DNA of 64,000 nucleotides from Phragmites australis (GCF_958298935.1 NC_084925.1:13637001-13701000); one strand, 5' to 3'; counted from the first letter of the stretch, positions 10,685 to 21,880 are shown. A program made the numbers and translations. The notes: generated by a model from the sequence alone, not told the origin.

Positions 10685-11039
10685 AGGAGCTAGAAGGATT
10701 GTAGAACCAGGATTGTGAAGACCCAACTGACTTCAGTGAAGGAAAGTTGTGTTCTTGATCATATCTACCCTAGTTTTACAAATGTTTTGTTTTATAATCA
10801 TGCATGCTAATAATATGTTGGGGCAAGAGTTAGGCTTTAGCCTAGTTTTCCCTTATTTTAGCGAAAATGGCCCTATTAGGCCATAATTGTGATTTTGGTG
10901 ATTAAAGACAACATAGTCATTGGGACTAATATGTTTGTCAATAATATTTGTTAGTAGGTCTCATGGATGCAATACATGAAGAAGCCACCGAAACCGGGAC
11001 AACTTTTGGTTGAATTGGAAAATATCCTAGAAGAAATGA

Positions 11040-11615
11040 CCACACCGGATGGTCCGGTGCTCTAGGTATTTGCACTCACCAGAGCACCTCTATCAAATGG
11101 GGACAGAGGCATGAAAGCCTTACTAGATAGTCCGGTGATGAAGCAAGGCAACACCAAACAATGAACCGTGCAAAGATGAAAAAGAAGCAGAAGACCCCAC
11201 TGGATAGTCCGGTGATTGATTTGAACACACCGGAGGAATGCACCAGAGCATTGTTGACAAAGCGAGATATAGTGACCTCACCGGAAGGTCCAGTGCTCTG
11301 AAGATTTGTACACCGGAGTATATTTTCCAGAGAGGGTTGCATTGGCTTGGCTGGCTGAGGATAACGCACCAGATGGTTCGGTGATGAAGTGATTTGCACC
11401 GGAGAATATATTAGAGCAATTTACACAGAGAAGATGTTGGTTCGGATGGCTAAGGTATACTCACCAGAAAGTCCGATGATGAAGATGGAGTATACACCAA
11501 AGTATCCGATGTTCACAAAGGCTTGAGTGGGGTTCTAACAGCTAGTTTGTGAGAGTGTACTCACCGGACGATCCAGTGTCGGTACTACTGTTCTCACCGG
11601 ATCATCCGGTGTTAA
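11040..11615. repeat. Dispersed palindromic motif, about 8 copies
   Basis: Variants of CACCGGATGGTCCGGTG recur near 11042, 11125, 11203, 11280, 11368, 11462, 11564 and 11596. The best copies are 11042 (CACCGGATGGTCCGGTGCTC) and 11596 (CACCGGATCATCCGGTGTT), with arms CACCGGA and TCCGGTG. Copies are about 35-100 bp apart and differ mainly at CpG-derived positions. Confidence 0.8.
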
Positions 11616-11662
11616 CAACTTTTTAGAGCCGTTGGGTTGACGGCTAGTGTGCGAGTTTGAGG

Positions 11663-11672
11663 CTATAAATAT
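11663..11672 (+). promoter_or_regulatory. TATA box of the SIRE-like solo LTR
   Basis: TATAAATATC lies in a good TATA context downstream of the palindrome cluster, which fits a promoter in U3 with upstream elements. Function is inferred from position only. Confidence 0.5.
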
Positions 11673-13719
11673 CCCTCTACTCAGTCATTTGATGGAGCTG
11701 GAGTCCAGAGAAGTTTATATACATCTAATAAGACATCCAAGCCACCAAAGTCCTTAAAATAAACATCCAAGACAATTAAGCACAAGATTAGTGAGTGATT
11801 AGTGCTTATAGGCCTCGAGAGTGAGTTACTAGGTGATTGTTGCCTAGAGAGTAGATCAAGGAGTGATCCAATAGTGTACCTCTTGGTATGCAAGCACCTT
11901 GGAGTCTTGGTGACTCACTGGCAAGCTTGTTGACCCTCCGACTTAGTGTAGAGTGGCGGCAAGGTGATTGTGCGGGGACGCAGAGACTCTTGCCTTTGTG
12001 GCTCAACTCCAAAGTGATCACGGTAGCGAGGAACCAGAAGAGAGGCTAGTGGTGAGACATTGCCTTGGTGGCTTGGTGGCTCATCTGGCTGGAGGCCTTG
12101 TCTTTGTGACTTGGTGGCTCAAAGGCCATGATCGGGTGCCAACCGGGAGCATATCCTTTGTGGAGCTCTAACATGGACTAGGGGTGGCATTCATGCCATC
12201 GATACTACGAGAAAAATCCTTGTACTGAGTTTGCTCTCCATACCTTATTTACATTTTTGCATTTACTTACTTGCAATTTACCTTCTTAGATAGGTTGCAA
12301 GCACTTTATTTGGTAGAGTAGACACACTAGATAAACCTAGAAGTTTAGATAGAATTTGATATGGGTTTATCTTGTGTTGTTTTTGGAGCCAAAATAGTTC
12401 TAAGTGTCCTAATTCATCCCCCCTTCTTAGGACCTACACCTCATCATCCTTGTCGCCACAGCATGATTTTAAGTTATGGAGACATCGATGATGCTTAGCC
12501 TTGCTTTGGGATGGTGATCATGATAATTGCTCTGCAAACTTGATAATGGTCCTATACAACAATGATAGAATAGGAATAATTTTTGTAGCAACATGGCATA
12601 GGAATTTGAGGAAGTGGTATGATAAGGTTGGTATGTGATGTACAGATGGGAATGTGGTTTTCTTGCTCAAATCTAAGGACCTGTTCGTTGGGTGACCTTT
12701 CTGTGTTTACAGTACAACCACAAGCCTAGTATGGGATAGTCCAAGCTAAATAATTTGCTTTACTCTTAGCATAGTGTAGACCACCTGGTAGTATAGGTAA
12801 TGGAAGGGGTGGATTTTGATCCGAAAGGCATAAGAGGGGGCTTCGTTGTTGAGGTGGAATCACACAGTGGTGAAACTTTAGCGGGCAGACATGTGCTGAG
12901 AAGGGAATTATAAATGCTTTGTGAAGGATTCCTAGTGCACACATCGATAGTGTGTAAGAGTTTTCCGTCGACCAACGGATGCTCAGCAAAATGGAAAGAA
13001 ACATTTTGTGGGTAAAGTACAACCTTTGTAGAGTTAAAACTGAATATTCAGCCATGCTCACGGTCATAAGCGGCACTGAAAACCTACCATGATTATAACT
13101 TGATGTTTTTGTTAGTTGGTCAACTGTGATGGAGGGAATCATAATTGAGGGTGATCAATAATAGTGGAGGGAATTGTGATTGAGGGATTCAACCTTAGTG
13201 GATGGAACATTGATTGAGGTGTTGTGAAGTCGGTTAAATCTGGATGGATGGAATCTTGATGTGGTTTGTCATTTACTTAATTATTACTAATTTTCAAATG
13301 TTTCTTCTTAAATGTTGTTTTTATGCAAAAGAGCCATTTAGCTATATTCTTGTTAAAGCCTTCATATACATACTGTTTTCTTCATAACTTGCTGAGTACG
13401 ACAAGTGTTCACTCTTTCTATAGCCAAACACTCAGTTGGAGAAGGTATCAAGGAGTACGCCGAAGATGGATCGTTCTAAGATGCTTTCTACGTCGATGAT
13501 GCCTGTGGAAGAGTCGTAAAGGATTAGAGCAGTATTAGTTTGTTTAGTTCCGCAATAGTTTCTTTGGTTCTTCAACCCTTGAAGGTCACTTTTGTAAGAT
13601 GGTTAATTCGATTAAGTGTGGATATTATAATGATTATCATCAATGAAGTCAGTATGTGTTGGGATTGATTCCTATGCTCCGCACATAGATGGGATTGATT
13701 TGTTTCTTGAATTGGTCGG

Positions 13720-13732
13720 TGGTATCAGAGCC
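13720..13732 (+). other. T1 primer-binding site
   Basis: TGGTATCAGAGCC follows the LTR end. This is the standard string complementary to the 3' end of plant initiator methionine tRNA and marks the start of the internal region on the plus strand. Confidence 0.9.
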
Positions 13733-13893
13733 ATATCAACCTAGAACGTAGCCTTAGATAGCATGGTCAGCCCTAAAAAAGGGAATTTTGAAGAGAAAAT
13801 AAAAGCTATGCTCAAAGACCCCTTAACTTATTCTCTTCTAGTATTCTCCTGTAGTATAGTTTGCTTATCCTTATCCTTGTGCTAAACCTATAG

Positions 13894-14591
13894 ATGGAGT
13901 CGGATCTCAACGAAGTTAGCCATTCCACTAGATTTCACCATGGGATCTTACCAAGGATGCTATGACCCTTCTTACTGGCATGGGGCACCAGAAGAAGCCA
14001 ATGTACAAAGGAGCAAGGCAAGCCAACCGCACGGAATGGTCTGTCGCCATCTTTGTCTATGGACGCTGCACACACAAGGGAGAGTTCAGAGTTGCAGGCA
14101 CCAACAACACAAAGACAAGGAGGTTCAGCTTTGAAGAAGGCATACGAGAAACTGTCTGCCAAGCCCTCTACCGTGTGTGCCTGGAGTATGGAGCAACAAC
14201 CAAGAACTCGATGTATCGCTATGTCCCTATTCATGATGACTCAAGCCTGGATACTGGAGTTCGATGCTATTGCGATGAAGAGAATACCACACTCCAGATC
14301 TAAGTTCAAATCACTGTCGCCCTAGATCGTGTCTATGAGAGCACCATGCAAGAACTGAAGGAGGTTCGTCATCACTTGAAAGAAGCTGAAGAGGACAACA
14401 TGAAACTCCAACACCTCTTATGTGAATTCACTCCTACACCCGTGTCGCCCCCAAGCAAGAGAGCTCGTTCGAAACCTCTTTCCAGCTCAGGATCATAGTA
14501 CCTAGACAGTGACTCGGATGAGGAACCTGAAATCCCACCATGTCTACCAAATAGGGTGTCCCCTATTAGAATAATAGAGATCGATCAATAG
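13894..14591 (+). pseudogene. T1 extra reading frame upstream of gag, function unknown
   Basis: A degenerate reading frame lies between the primer site and gag, where most Ty3/gypsy elements have only leader. From 13962 it runs in one frame to TAG at 14591 with two internal stops (14301 and about 14499). Visible parts: a basic N-terminal stretch, WSVAIFVYGRCTHKGEFRVA (about 14040-14100, strand-like), a helix-like block ETVCQALYRVCLEYG, then a probable coiled coil with YESTMQELKEVRHHLKEAEE (about 14330-14390) and an acidic tail DSDSDEEPEIPP. T2 has a counterpart at 37839-38690. An upstream ATG at 13894 is in another frame, so a frameshift near 13960 is likely. I do not recognise a named family. 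Confidence 0.6.
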
Positions 14592-14827
14592 TGTTGCTTA
14601 GGTCGTTTTGGAGTTTTGGTTCTTATGGATCTTTTTGCTTGTGAGTGTCAGATGTGAGTTGCAGGATAGCCCTTAGGGACCATGTCTGCACCCACGTCTT
14701 AGAAGTAGGGTTTTGATAATAATAATAAATGTAATAAGAGTTTTCTTTAAGTAAAAATTAGTCTCTACGACGTTGATGTCTCCCTAGAATCTTGTGTTTT
14801 TCTCTTATCTATGCCCTATTTTGACAG
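14592..14827 (+). other. T1 leader between extra frame and gag
   Basis: An AT-rich stretch without coding signal on either strand; it holds a short TAATAATAATAA run near 14717. It separates the extra reading frame from the gag start. Confidence 0.5.
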
Positions 14828-15829
14828 ATGGTCAACACCAAGAGCAACATCGAAAGTAGCGACAATTGCATAGCAACCCCACCTCCTTCGATGACCATGG
14901 AGCAACTTATGGTCATGCAAACCCAGATCTTGCAAAGGGATGGCCCAGGCAATAACCAGCATGCAACAAAATAGTATATGTAGCCACCACCACAACCAGT
15001 CCAAGCTAGGGGAATTCATGAGGACTAAGCCATCTACGTTCTCTCACGCCACTGAGCTGCTCGATGTAGATGATTGGCTTAAGAAGATTGAGAAGAAATT
15101 ATGGATCACCAAATCCAATGATCATGAGAAGGTTCTGTATGCTACACACTAGCTCACCGGTCCTGCTGCCAACTGGTGGGATGCTTTCTACAACGTTCAT
15201 GAGGATTTCGAGTCAGTCACTTGGATAGAGTTCAAGGAAGCTTTTCGTCACCATCATGTGCTAGCAGGCACTATCGCCATGCTGAAGAAGGAGTTTTGCA
15301 CTGTGAAGCAAGGGTCTATGTCAGTGAATGAATATGTTAACAAGTTTACTCAACTCTCAAGGTATGCACCAGAGGATGTTGACACTAATGAGAAGAAACA
15401 AGAGTATTTAATTGATGGGTTGGTCCATGGAATGCAAGCCCAGTTAAGTACCCATAACTACCTAAATTTTCAGCATTTGGTGAACAAGGCACTAGTATTG
15501 GAAGAAAATCGTCGTATGCTCGGCGAGGATCGCAAGAGAAGGATGGTCTCACAAGGACAATACTCAGCAGTAACTCTCGCCCACACACCATGCCGCCCTA
15601 GCGACAGCAGCAGTCATCCACTTAGTCTAGACCTCAAGCAGCAGCACCTTGTTCTGTGAACCTGCAACCTCGCTCCAACACCAGCTACAACACCCCAGCC
15701 CCAACCAAGGACCCGAACCGATAGGCTACAACTAGACGCACATGTTTCAACTTCCATGAGATTGGACACTATGCTAATCAGTATCCTAAGAGGAGGCAGA
15801 ACCAGACCCAACCCCATTCAATTTGAACA
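14828..15829 (+). pseudogene. T1 gag (stops and frameshift)
   Basis: This is the structural gag protein. The start is taken as ATG at 14828 (MVNTKSNIESSD); the frame shifts near 14940. The conserved core runs in one frame through a single stop at 15150-15152: MRTKPSTFSHATELLDVDDW, TGPAANWWDAFY and KQGSMSVNEYVNKFTQLSRY. The zinc knuckle near 15738-15785 reads CFNFHEIGHYANQYPKR; its second and third cysteines have become Phe and Tyr, so it could not bind zinc. Confidence 0.85.
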
Positions 15830-15939
15830 CACCAACGATTGACACCTGCTTCAACTCTGAACTACAACCAGTATCAGACACCTGCACCACCCAACAAAGC
15901 CCAGCAGAATCATGTGAAGGAACACATGAACCACATCTT

Positions 15940-16330
15940 CGCAGAAGAAGTTCAGGACATACTTGATGTCGTACTTGGTATGTTCTTTGTCAACTTTTCC
16001 CCTACATCTGTTTGTTTGATTCTGGAGCCTCGCATTCATTCACTAAATTCAAATATGTGGCCAAGAATAGTTCACCAGTAATAACATTGAAACATAATAT
16101 GCTAATTAGCTCACCTGGTGGAGAAATGAGAGATAGTCTCCTCTGCCCTAAGTTAAATCTTAAATGAAGGGGGTAGAGTTCCCAGCCAACCTCATCATCC
16201 TGGAATTAGATGGGATCGATGTGATCCTTGGGATGGATTGGTTAGCAAAGTGTGCTAGAAGGGAGAAGGCATCAAGGTAGAGTTTGTGATAGACACACCG
16301 TCAGTAGAGGAATGTAAGTTGAACCATCTT
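15940..16330 (+). pseudogene. T1 protease (degenerate)
   Basis: A retropepsin-like protease is seen as LFDSGASHSFTKFKYVAKN at about 16012-16068, where the catalytic DSG is intact, followed by PANLIILELDGIDVILGMDW (about 16175-16235), which is the second conserved block of Tekay-type proteases. Stops and at least one frameshift interrupt it. It lies directly between gag and reverse transcriptase. Confidence 0.8.
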
Positions 16331-16838
16331 GAAGGATTGATAATAGACTAGATACAGATAGTCTGTGAGTTTCCAGACATGTTCTCGGATGAATTGATAG
16401 GTATGCCACCAGACCAAGACATTCAGTTTGTAATTTATCTTGTGCTTGGAACTGCGCCTATAGCTAAGAGGCCTGATAGGATGCCCGCTAATGACCTAGC
16501 CGAACTAAAGAAGCAAATACAAGAGTTGTTAGAGAAGGGTTATCTTTGCCCTAGTACCTCTCCATGGGGAGGACCTATGCTCTTCGTGCAAAAGAAAGAT
16601 GGAAACCAAAGGATGTGCATAGATTATCGAGCACTTAATGATGTCACCATAAAGAATAAATACCCCTTACTCAGGATCAAAGATCTATTTGACCAATGTA
16701 CCAGAGCTCGAGTGTTTCCAAAGATAGATTTAAGGTTAGGATATCATTAGCTAAAGATTCAGAAGCCAGATATACCCAAGACAACATTCATCACCCGACA
16801 GGATTATATGAGTTTACGGTTATGTCATTTGGTTAGTG
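16331..16838 (+). pseudogene. T1 reverse transcriptase, C-terminal half deleted
   Basis: The N-terminal half is well preserved from 16379: a linker of the form [17 protein letters not shown], then [39 protein letters not shown] and [11 protein letters not shown] (stop at 16748-16750 in place of Gln). It then reads to about YEFTVMSFG at 16805-16832, where similarity ends abruptly. The catalytic DD box, the thumb and all of RNase H are missing; integrase-like sequence resumes at about 17000. This is an internal deletion of roughly 1 kb relative to T2 and T3. Confidence 0.85.
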
Positions 16839-16989
16839 ATCTCCAATTCAACACATCCTTAACTTGAGGCAACAAAGATCACTCGGGAAAAGGAAACGTG
16901 GTTGGAGGCATGTTAAGTCATATGGTATATAGTATAGATATGTTACAAGAAGCTCAACTGACTTTGTGTGAAGAATTTTGATGTCTTAA

Positions 16990-18200
16990 CTTAGGTTTTG
17001 TTGCGGACTTAGAGGCAGTAACCATGGAAGTGGAACCTACTCTGGATGAGGACATTCAAAAAAAGATAGGAAGAGGATGGAAATGTCAAAGAGATTAAAG
17101 CAAATATAAAGACTACCAAAGCCCTGAAGTTCTCGAAGGATGAGAAAGGCGTAGTATGATTTGGCAAGCGCATTTGTATACCAGACCAGAAAGAGCTTAA
17201 GGAGATAATATTAAGAGAAGCCTATGAATCAGCCTACCCTATTCACCCAGGTAGTACAAAGATGTACCAGGATCAGAAGGATCGTTGTTGGTGGCCTAGA
17301 ATGAAGCGAGAAATGGCCGAGTATGTGGTAGTATGTGATGTATGCCAGCGTGTGAAGGCAGAACATTAGAAACTAGCAGGATTTCTATATCCTCTGAAGA
17401 TAGGAGAATGGAAGTGGGAAGATATTAGGATGGATTTCATAGTCAGTTTACCTTGTACCCAATCAGACTATGATTCAATATGAGTCATTCTGGATCATCT
17501 CACGAAGGTAGCTCATTTCATTCTGGTTAAAACAACCTTTAAAGGAGGCAAGGTAGCAGAGCTATATATATCCAGGATTGTGTGTTTACATGGAGTTCCA
17601 AAGAGAATAGTGTGAGATCAAGGGACCCAATTTACCTCAAAATTTTGGTAGAAACTTCATGAATCTCTAGACACGAAGTTGAGTTTTAGTTCAGCATATC
17701 ACCCATAGACAAATGGGTAGACATAAATGATAAATCAGATACTTGAGGATATGTTGCGATCATGTGTGCTCTAAAATCAAAATAGTTGGGATAAGAACTT
17801 GCCATATGCGAATTTTTCATATAACAACAGTTATTAGTCCAGTTTACAGAAAGGATGTAAGGATGTGTAGAACGCCCTTGCATTGGACCAGAAATACTCA
17901 AGGAGTCGAGGAACAGGTCAAGGTAATTCGGGAAAAGTTAAAGATATACCAATAAAGACAAAAGAGTTATGCGAATAACTAACGTCGAGAGTTAACTTTC
18001 AAGGTTGGAGATTACATGTATCTTAAGGTCTCGCCTTTAAGAGGACTTCACCATTTTAAGGTTAATGGTAAGTTGTCACCCAGGTACATTGGACCACTTA
18101 GAGTGAGTGCTAGACGTGGAGAAGTGGCCTACCAATTGGAACTGCCGCCCAAGCTAGAGCATGTGCCCAATGTGTTTCATATATCACAGCTAATTTGACT
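16990..18200 (+). pseudogene. T1 integrase (degenerate)
   Basis: The N-terminal zinc finger is intact (HPGSTKMYQD, then CDVCQRVKAEH, about 17240-17370). The core shows the first aspartate in VILDHLTKVAHF (about 17487), the second in DQGTQFTSKFW (preceded by a stop, about 17612-17650), while the expected glutamate near 17720 is replaced by a stop within NG*T*MINQ. The C-terminal part is readable as YMYLKVSPLRG and KLSPRYIGPLRVSARRGEVA (18016-18130), ending NVFHISQLI. A poorly matching stretch lies at about 17835-17990. Confidence 0.85.
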
Positions 18201-18383
18201 TATTCACAATACCCAATCAAGAACCTGGAAACAGCAGAGCGAGTAACTCAAAGAATGGTAATATGTATGTGCAAAGTTCACTAGAGTCACCACACTGAGG
18301 ATGGAGGAACAAGAAGAAGAGCTAAAGGAAGAGTTTCCTCACCTATTTGGGGATCAGCCCAAATCTCAGGGATGAGATTCATT
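18201..18383 (+). pseudogene. T1 chromodomain (degenerate)
   Basis: A C-terminal chromodomain is recognised by YPIKNLETAERVTQRMVICM, then KVH followed by a stop and SHHTEDGG, with a frameshift into EEELKEEFPHLFGDQP. In Tekay/Del chromoviruses this domain is thought to direct integration into heterochromatin. The frame ends against the polypurine tract at 18384. Confidence 0.75.
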
Positions 18384-18396
18384 TGGGGAGAGGGGG
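18384..18396 (+). other. T1 polypurine tract, split by insertion of C1
   Basis: GGGGAGAGGGGG (about 18385-18396) was the plus-strand primer site of T1. Its last five G residues are duplicated at 30581-30585, on the far side of C1. The remaining 7 bp TAGGTTT (30586-30592) then lead into the 3' LTR at 30593. The original string across the insertion ran straight into TGTAACAC. Confidence 0.9.
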
Positions 18397-19320
18397 TGAT
18401 GCGAGAATGCCTGATCTTTCGTAGGTAATATGGTAAGTCGATTTGGTGGAGCTTCAACGTTGATGATCCAAAGGCTCCGATCAAAACAGATCAAAAACCC
18501 TCGCAACCACTACACCACTACTCTGTAGTTATCAACCATACCAAGACATGGTTGACCTCCCCAAGAAGGCTTTTCCTACTAGTGAATCGAGAACGCAAGC
18601 AAGAACAGGTAGATGCAATCTGAATATTACTGATTACTAATGAAGTACTCGAGTTGGGGTTCAACAAACCAATAAATGGCAAAATTGTCTAAAACAGAAT
18701 AATCTAAGCTAAGCCCAAGCCTAAAATATGATGGCTACTGTATATTTATAGGGGGCGTGAGGAGGCTGACCTAGGGTTATGCAACCGTTGAAAGAGGGGT
18801 ACACAACCTGAACTCTAGCCCCAACATGATTACAAGACCCAACTAGGTCCAAAACGGTGGTGTAGCACCTTATTTCTTTTCCTCTAACTAAACTATAAGT
18901 AATATTTGGTCAATCTCATATCCATTAGAAAGGACACATCGTAAGCTTTCCACAATGTCTAAGATCACCTAAAACGAATTTTTTATGAGAGAGTTATGCT
19001 AGTTTTACTGACGTGCTATCCTGAGACTCGACCACGATCACAACTTCGATCACGACCATAACTAAAGCTCAACCTCGAGTCCGAGTAGACTTTGTCTTCA
19101 AGGGGTGACATGCAAAAAAGGTTGTGGTACTTCTACCATGTTCCTAAGCAATAAAACATCACAAGAATTTAGTATTAATCCATCCAATGAAGCATGAACA
19201 GCGAGAAACGAGTTCACCTGGTGATCTAATTGTCGTGCACGTGCTCTTGTAATTGGACCTTATATGATTTGAGGATTATTAGCGGTACTGATCGTATCCG
19301 AAGGAGTCATGGGCTCATCA
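18397..19320 (-). repeat. C1 3' LTR (924 bp)
   Basis: Plus-strand start TGATGCGAG at 18397 and end GGGCTCATCA at 19320, next to the polypurine tract. A minus-strand TATA box (CTATAAATA) lies near 18744-18752. It encodes the end of the integrase frame: TAA at 19260 directly precedes GPITRARARQLDHQVNSFL. In the other LTR that codon is CAA. Confidence 0.9.
18744..18752 (-). promoter_or_regulatory. LTR TATA box of C1 (3' copy)
   Basis: CTATAAATA on the minus strand followed by ACAGTAGCC. The 5' LTR has the same string at about 29975-29985. The position well inside the LTR fits a U3 promoter. Confidence 0.55.
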
Positions 19321-20560
19321 TCCTCCCCCTCTTGATTTAGAGTTGTCCTCAACTCAAGCTCTTCTTCTTCTCTCAAGTAGGCTTTCAAATCTGAAATGTT
19401 AAATGTGGGACTAACCCCAAAATCTACAGGTTGGTTAGTTTTGTACGCATTGTTATTTATTTTCCCAATTATCTTAAATGGTCTATCAACTCTAGACATC
19501 AACTTTGATTTTCTTAGTTCTAGAAACCTATCCTTCCTCAAATGCAACCAAACTAAATCACCCAGTTCAAATTTTATTTCCTTCCTACCTTTACTTCCAG
19601 CAATCCTATACTTTTTAGTCATGCTCTCTATATTTTTGTTAGTTATTTCATGCAACTTAAGAATAAATTCAGCATGTTTCTTAGCATATAAATTAAGTCT
19701 TTCAAAAGTAGGCAAAGATAGTAAATCAATAGGAGCACAGGGATTAAATCCATACACTACCTAGAACGGACTTACCTTGGTGGTGGAGTGTATCGACCTA
19801 TTGTAAGCAAATTCAATATGTGGTAAATACTCTTTCCACATCCTCAAATTCTTTTTAGAATAGCCCGTAACATGGTCAATAATGTGTGGTTGATGACCTC
19901 TGTTTGACCACTAGTTTGACGATGACAAGTTTATTCCAAAGGCATCTCCAAAAGTGGCTCAAAAACTTTGCATTACTATCCAAGACAATAGTATTGGGCA
20001 CTCCATGTAGTCAAACGATTTCTCTGAAAAACAAATCAGTTATATTTGTAGCATCATCACTCTTGTAACAAGGTATAAAATGTGTCATTTTAGATAATCG
20101 ATCCACAACTACAAATATTCTATCCCTCCCTCTCATTGTCCTAGGCAGTCCTAAAATAAAATCCATAGAAATATCCTCCCATGGTGCACTAGAAACAAAA
20201 AGAGACATATAAAGACCATATGGATTTAAGCGAGACTTAGCTTTGTTACAAGTGGTATAACGTAAAATATAGCACTCGATGTCACGTCTCATCTTTGGCC
20301 AAAAGAAGTGGATGGCCAGCACATCTTCAGTTTTCTTTGCTCCAAAATGTGCCATCAATCCTCCTCCATACGCCTCCTGTAACAACAAAATACGAACGGA
20401 GCTAGTTAGAATGAATAGCTTGTTAGCACGATAGAACAATCCTTCATTCAACACATATTTATTTCATGGTTTTTCTTCTTTAAAATGTTCAAGTACTTTT
20501 TTAAAGTCTAAATCAGCAGCATATAAGTCCTTAATAGTCTTTAAACCAAAAATCTTATGA
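19260..20560 (-). pseudogene. C1 integrase and LTR-encoded tail (degenerate)
   Basis: Zinc-finger region [20 protein letters not shown], with RYTTCNKAKSR (about 20350-20240); the first cysteine of the pair is Tyr. Core: first D in FVVVDRLSKMTHFIP (about 20105), second D in [14 protein letters not shown] (about 19990), E in [11 protein letters not shown] (about 19905). The C-terminal part is one open frame at 19757-19260 with LGDLVWLHLRKDRF and NISDLKAYLREEEELELRT. It crosses the polypurine tract into the LTR and ends at TAA (19260) just before the GPITRARARQ block. Frame breaks lie at about 20011 and between 19900 and 19760. Confidence 0.9.
19321..19334 (-). other. C1 polypurine tract
   Basis: On the minus strand CAAGAGGGGGAGGA directly precedes the 3' LTR start TGATGAGCCC. 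The same tract is in C2 at 43085-43098. Confidence 0.85.
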
Positions 20561-20569
20561 TCAAGTTTA

Positions 20570-21880
20570 GATAACATGGTATAACGCCTAAAAAGCGCAT
20601 CAGTAATAAAATTATCCTTTCCTTTCTTATGCTTTATGACATATGGAAAAGACTCAATAAATCCGACCCATCTAACATGTCGTTTATTCAATTTAGCTCG
20701 ACTCCTAATATGTTTCAGCGATTCATAGTCAGAATGTCTAACAAATTCTTTGGGCCATAGATATCGTTACCAAGTTTCAAGCACATGAACTAAAACATAC
20801 AATTCTTTATGATAGGTAGAATAATTCAGACTTTGCCCACTTTATTTCTCACTAAAATAAGCAACAGGTTTACCTTCTTGAATTAACACATCTCCAATTC
20901 CAATCCCGTTAGCATCACACTCTAGCTCAAATGTCTTACCAAAATCAGAGAGTTGGAGTAAAGAAGCCTGGATAAGTTTCTCTTTCAACAATTTGAATGA
21001 TTTTTCTTATGCAGGTCCCCATTTGAAAACCACTCCTTTCTTTGTCAGTTCATTTAGTGGGGCAGCAATGGAGCCGAAATCCCACACAAAGTGCCGATAG
21101 AAACCCACAAGACCATAAAAACTTCTTACTTGACTAACAGTCTCAGGGGTTGGCAAGCTCTTTATAGCTTCAATATTTGCTTCATCTACTTCTATTCCCT
21201 GCAGTAATAACATAGCCAAGAAAAGAGACTCGATCTGTGTAAAAGATGCACTTTTTAAGGTTACCGAATAAACGTGCATCTCTCAAAGCATTAAAAACAG
21301 TACGTAGATGATCAAAGTGTGACTCATGTGATTTTCTATAAATCAAGATATCATCAAAGTATACCACCACAAATCTTCCAATGAAAGCACGTAAAATTTC
21401 GTTCATCAATCACATGAAAGTACTATGTGCATTATTTAACCCAAAAGGCATTACTAACCACTCATACAAGCCAAACTTAGTTTTACACACAATTTTCCAT
21501 TCATCTCCAAGTTACATTCTAATCTAGTGGTAACCACTTCGCAAGTCAATTTAAGTGAAAATTATAGAACCACTCAACTCATCAAGCATGTCATCTAGCC
21601 TAGGAATAGGATGACAATATCTTATAGTAATATTGTTGATAGCTCTACAATCAACACACATACGCCAACTACTGTCTTTCTTAGGAACAAAAAAACAGGA
21701 ACAACATAAGGACTAAGGCTTTTCATACGTACCCGCAATCCAAAAGGTCTTGAACTTGTCACTGAATTTCCTTATTCTCTTCCGAGTTAGTTCTATATGC
21801 AGCACGGAATCAAATCAATTTGATGCTCTATTCCTCAAATTGGTGGTAACCTCGGGGGTACTTCAGCTGGAAAAACATCC
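20570..21880 (-). pseudogene. C1 reverse transcriptase and RNase H (degenerate)
   Basis: Moving leftward: [18 protein letters not shown] (about 21680-21625), IDLRSGYH (about 21550), [20 protein letters not shown] (about 21480-21420), catalytic box [15 protein letters not shown] (about 21375-21335), LGYVIT, RSFYGLVGFYRHFV (about 21135-21085) and then RNase H with [13 protein letters not shown] (about 20930-20885) and SDYESLKHIRSRAKLNKRHV. The YFDD box is intact, but stops and frameshifts recur. It is much more decayed than the same region of C2. Confidence 0.85.

Larger units (their letters stand above)
10856..12438 (+). mobile_element. Solo LTR, SIRE-like copia (probable)
   Basis: This 1.58-kb block is absent from the other T1 LTR, so it is an insertion. 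Flanks CCTTA (10851-10855) and CCTCA (12439-12443) are a near-perfect 5-bp target duplication. It ends CCTACA; the start TTTTAG would be a mutated TGTAGG. A plus-strand TATA box (GCTATAAATATCCC, about 11663) and the 3' string TTCATCCCCCCTTCTTAGG resemble large copia LTRs of the SIRE/Maximus type as I know them. No internal domain or second LTR is present. Within 11040-11620 a palindromic motif with arms CACCGGA/TCCGGTG recurs about eight times. Confidence 0.7.
10685..13717 (+). repeat. T1 5' LTR, 5'-truncated and interrupted
   Basis: The match to the 3' LTR starts at about 10685 (GGAGCTAGAAGGATTG, also at about 31619) and runs to 10855, then from 12439 to about 13717. The first roughly 1 kb of the LTR, present at 30593-31615, is missing on this side. 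The gap at 10856-12438 is a separate solo LTR. The end is set by loss of similarity to the other LTR after ATTGGTC and by the primer-binding site that follows. Confidence 0.85.

Noticed and set aside
13962..14303. A captured host gene fragment upstream of T1 gag
   Set aside because: T2 has a frame of similar position and layout, so an element-encoded frame is the better explanation; capture cannot be fully excluded.
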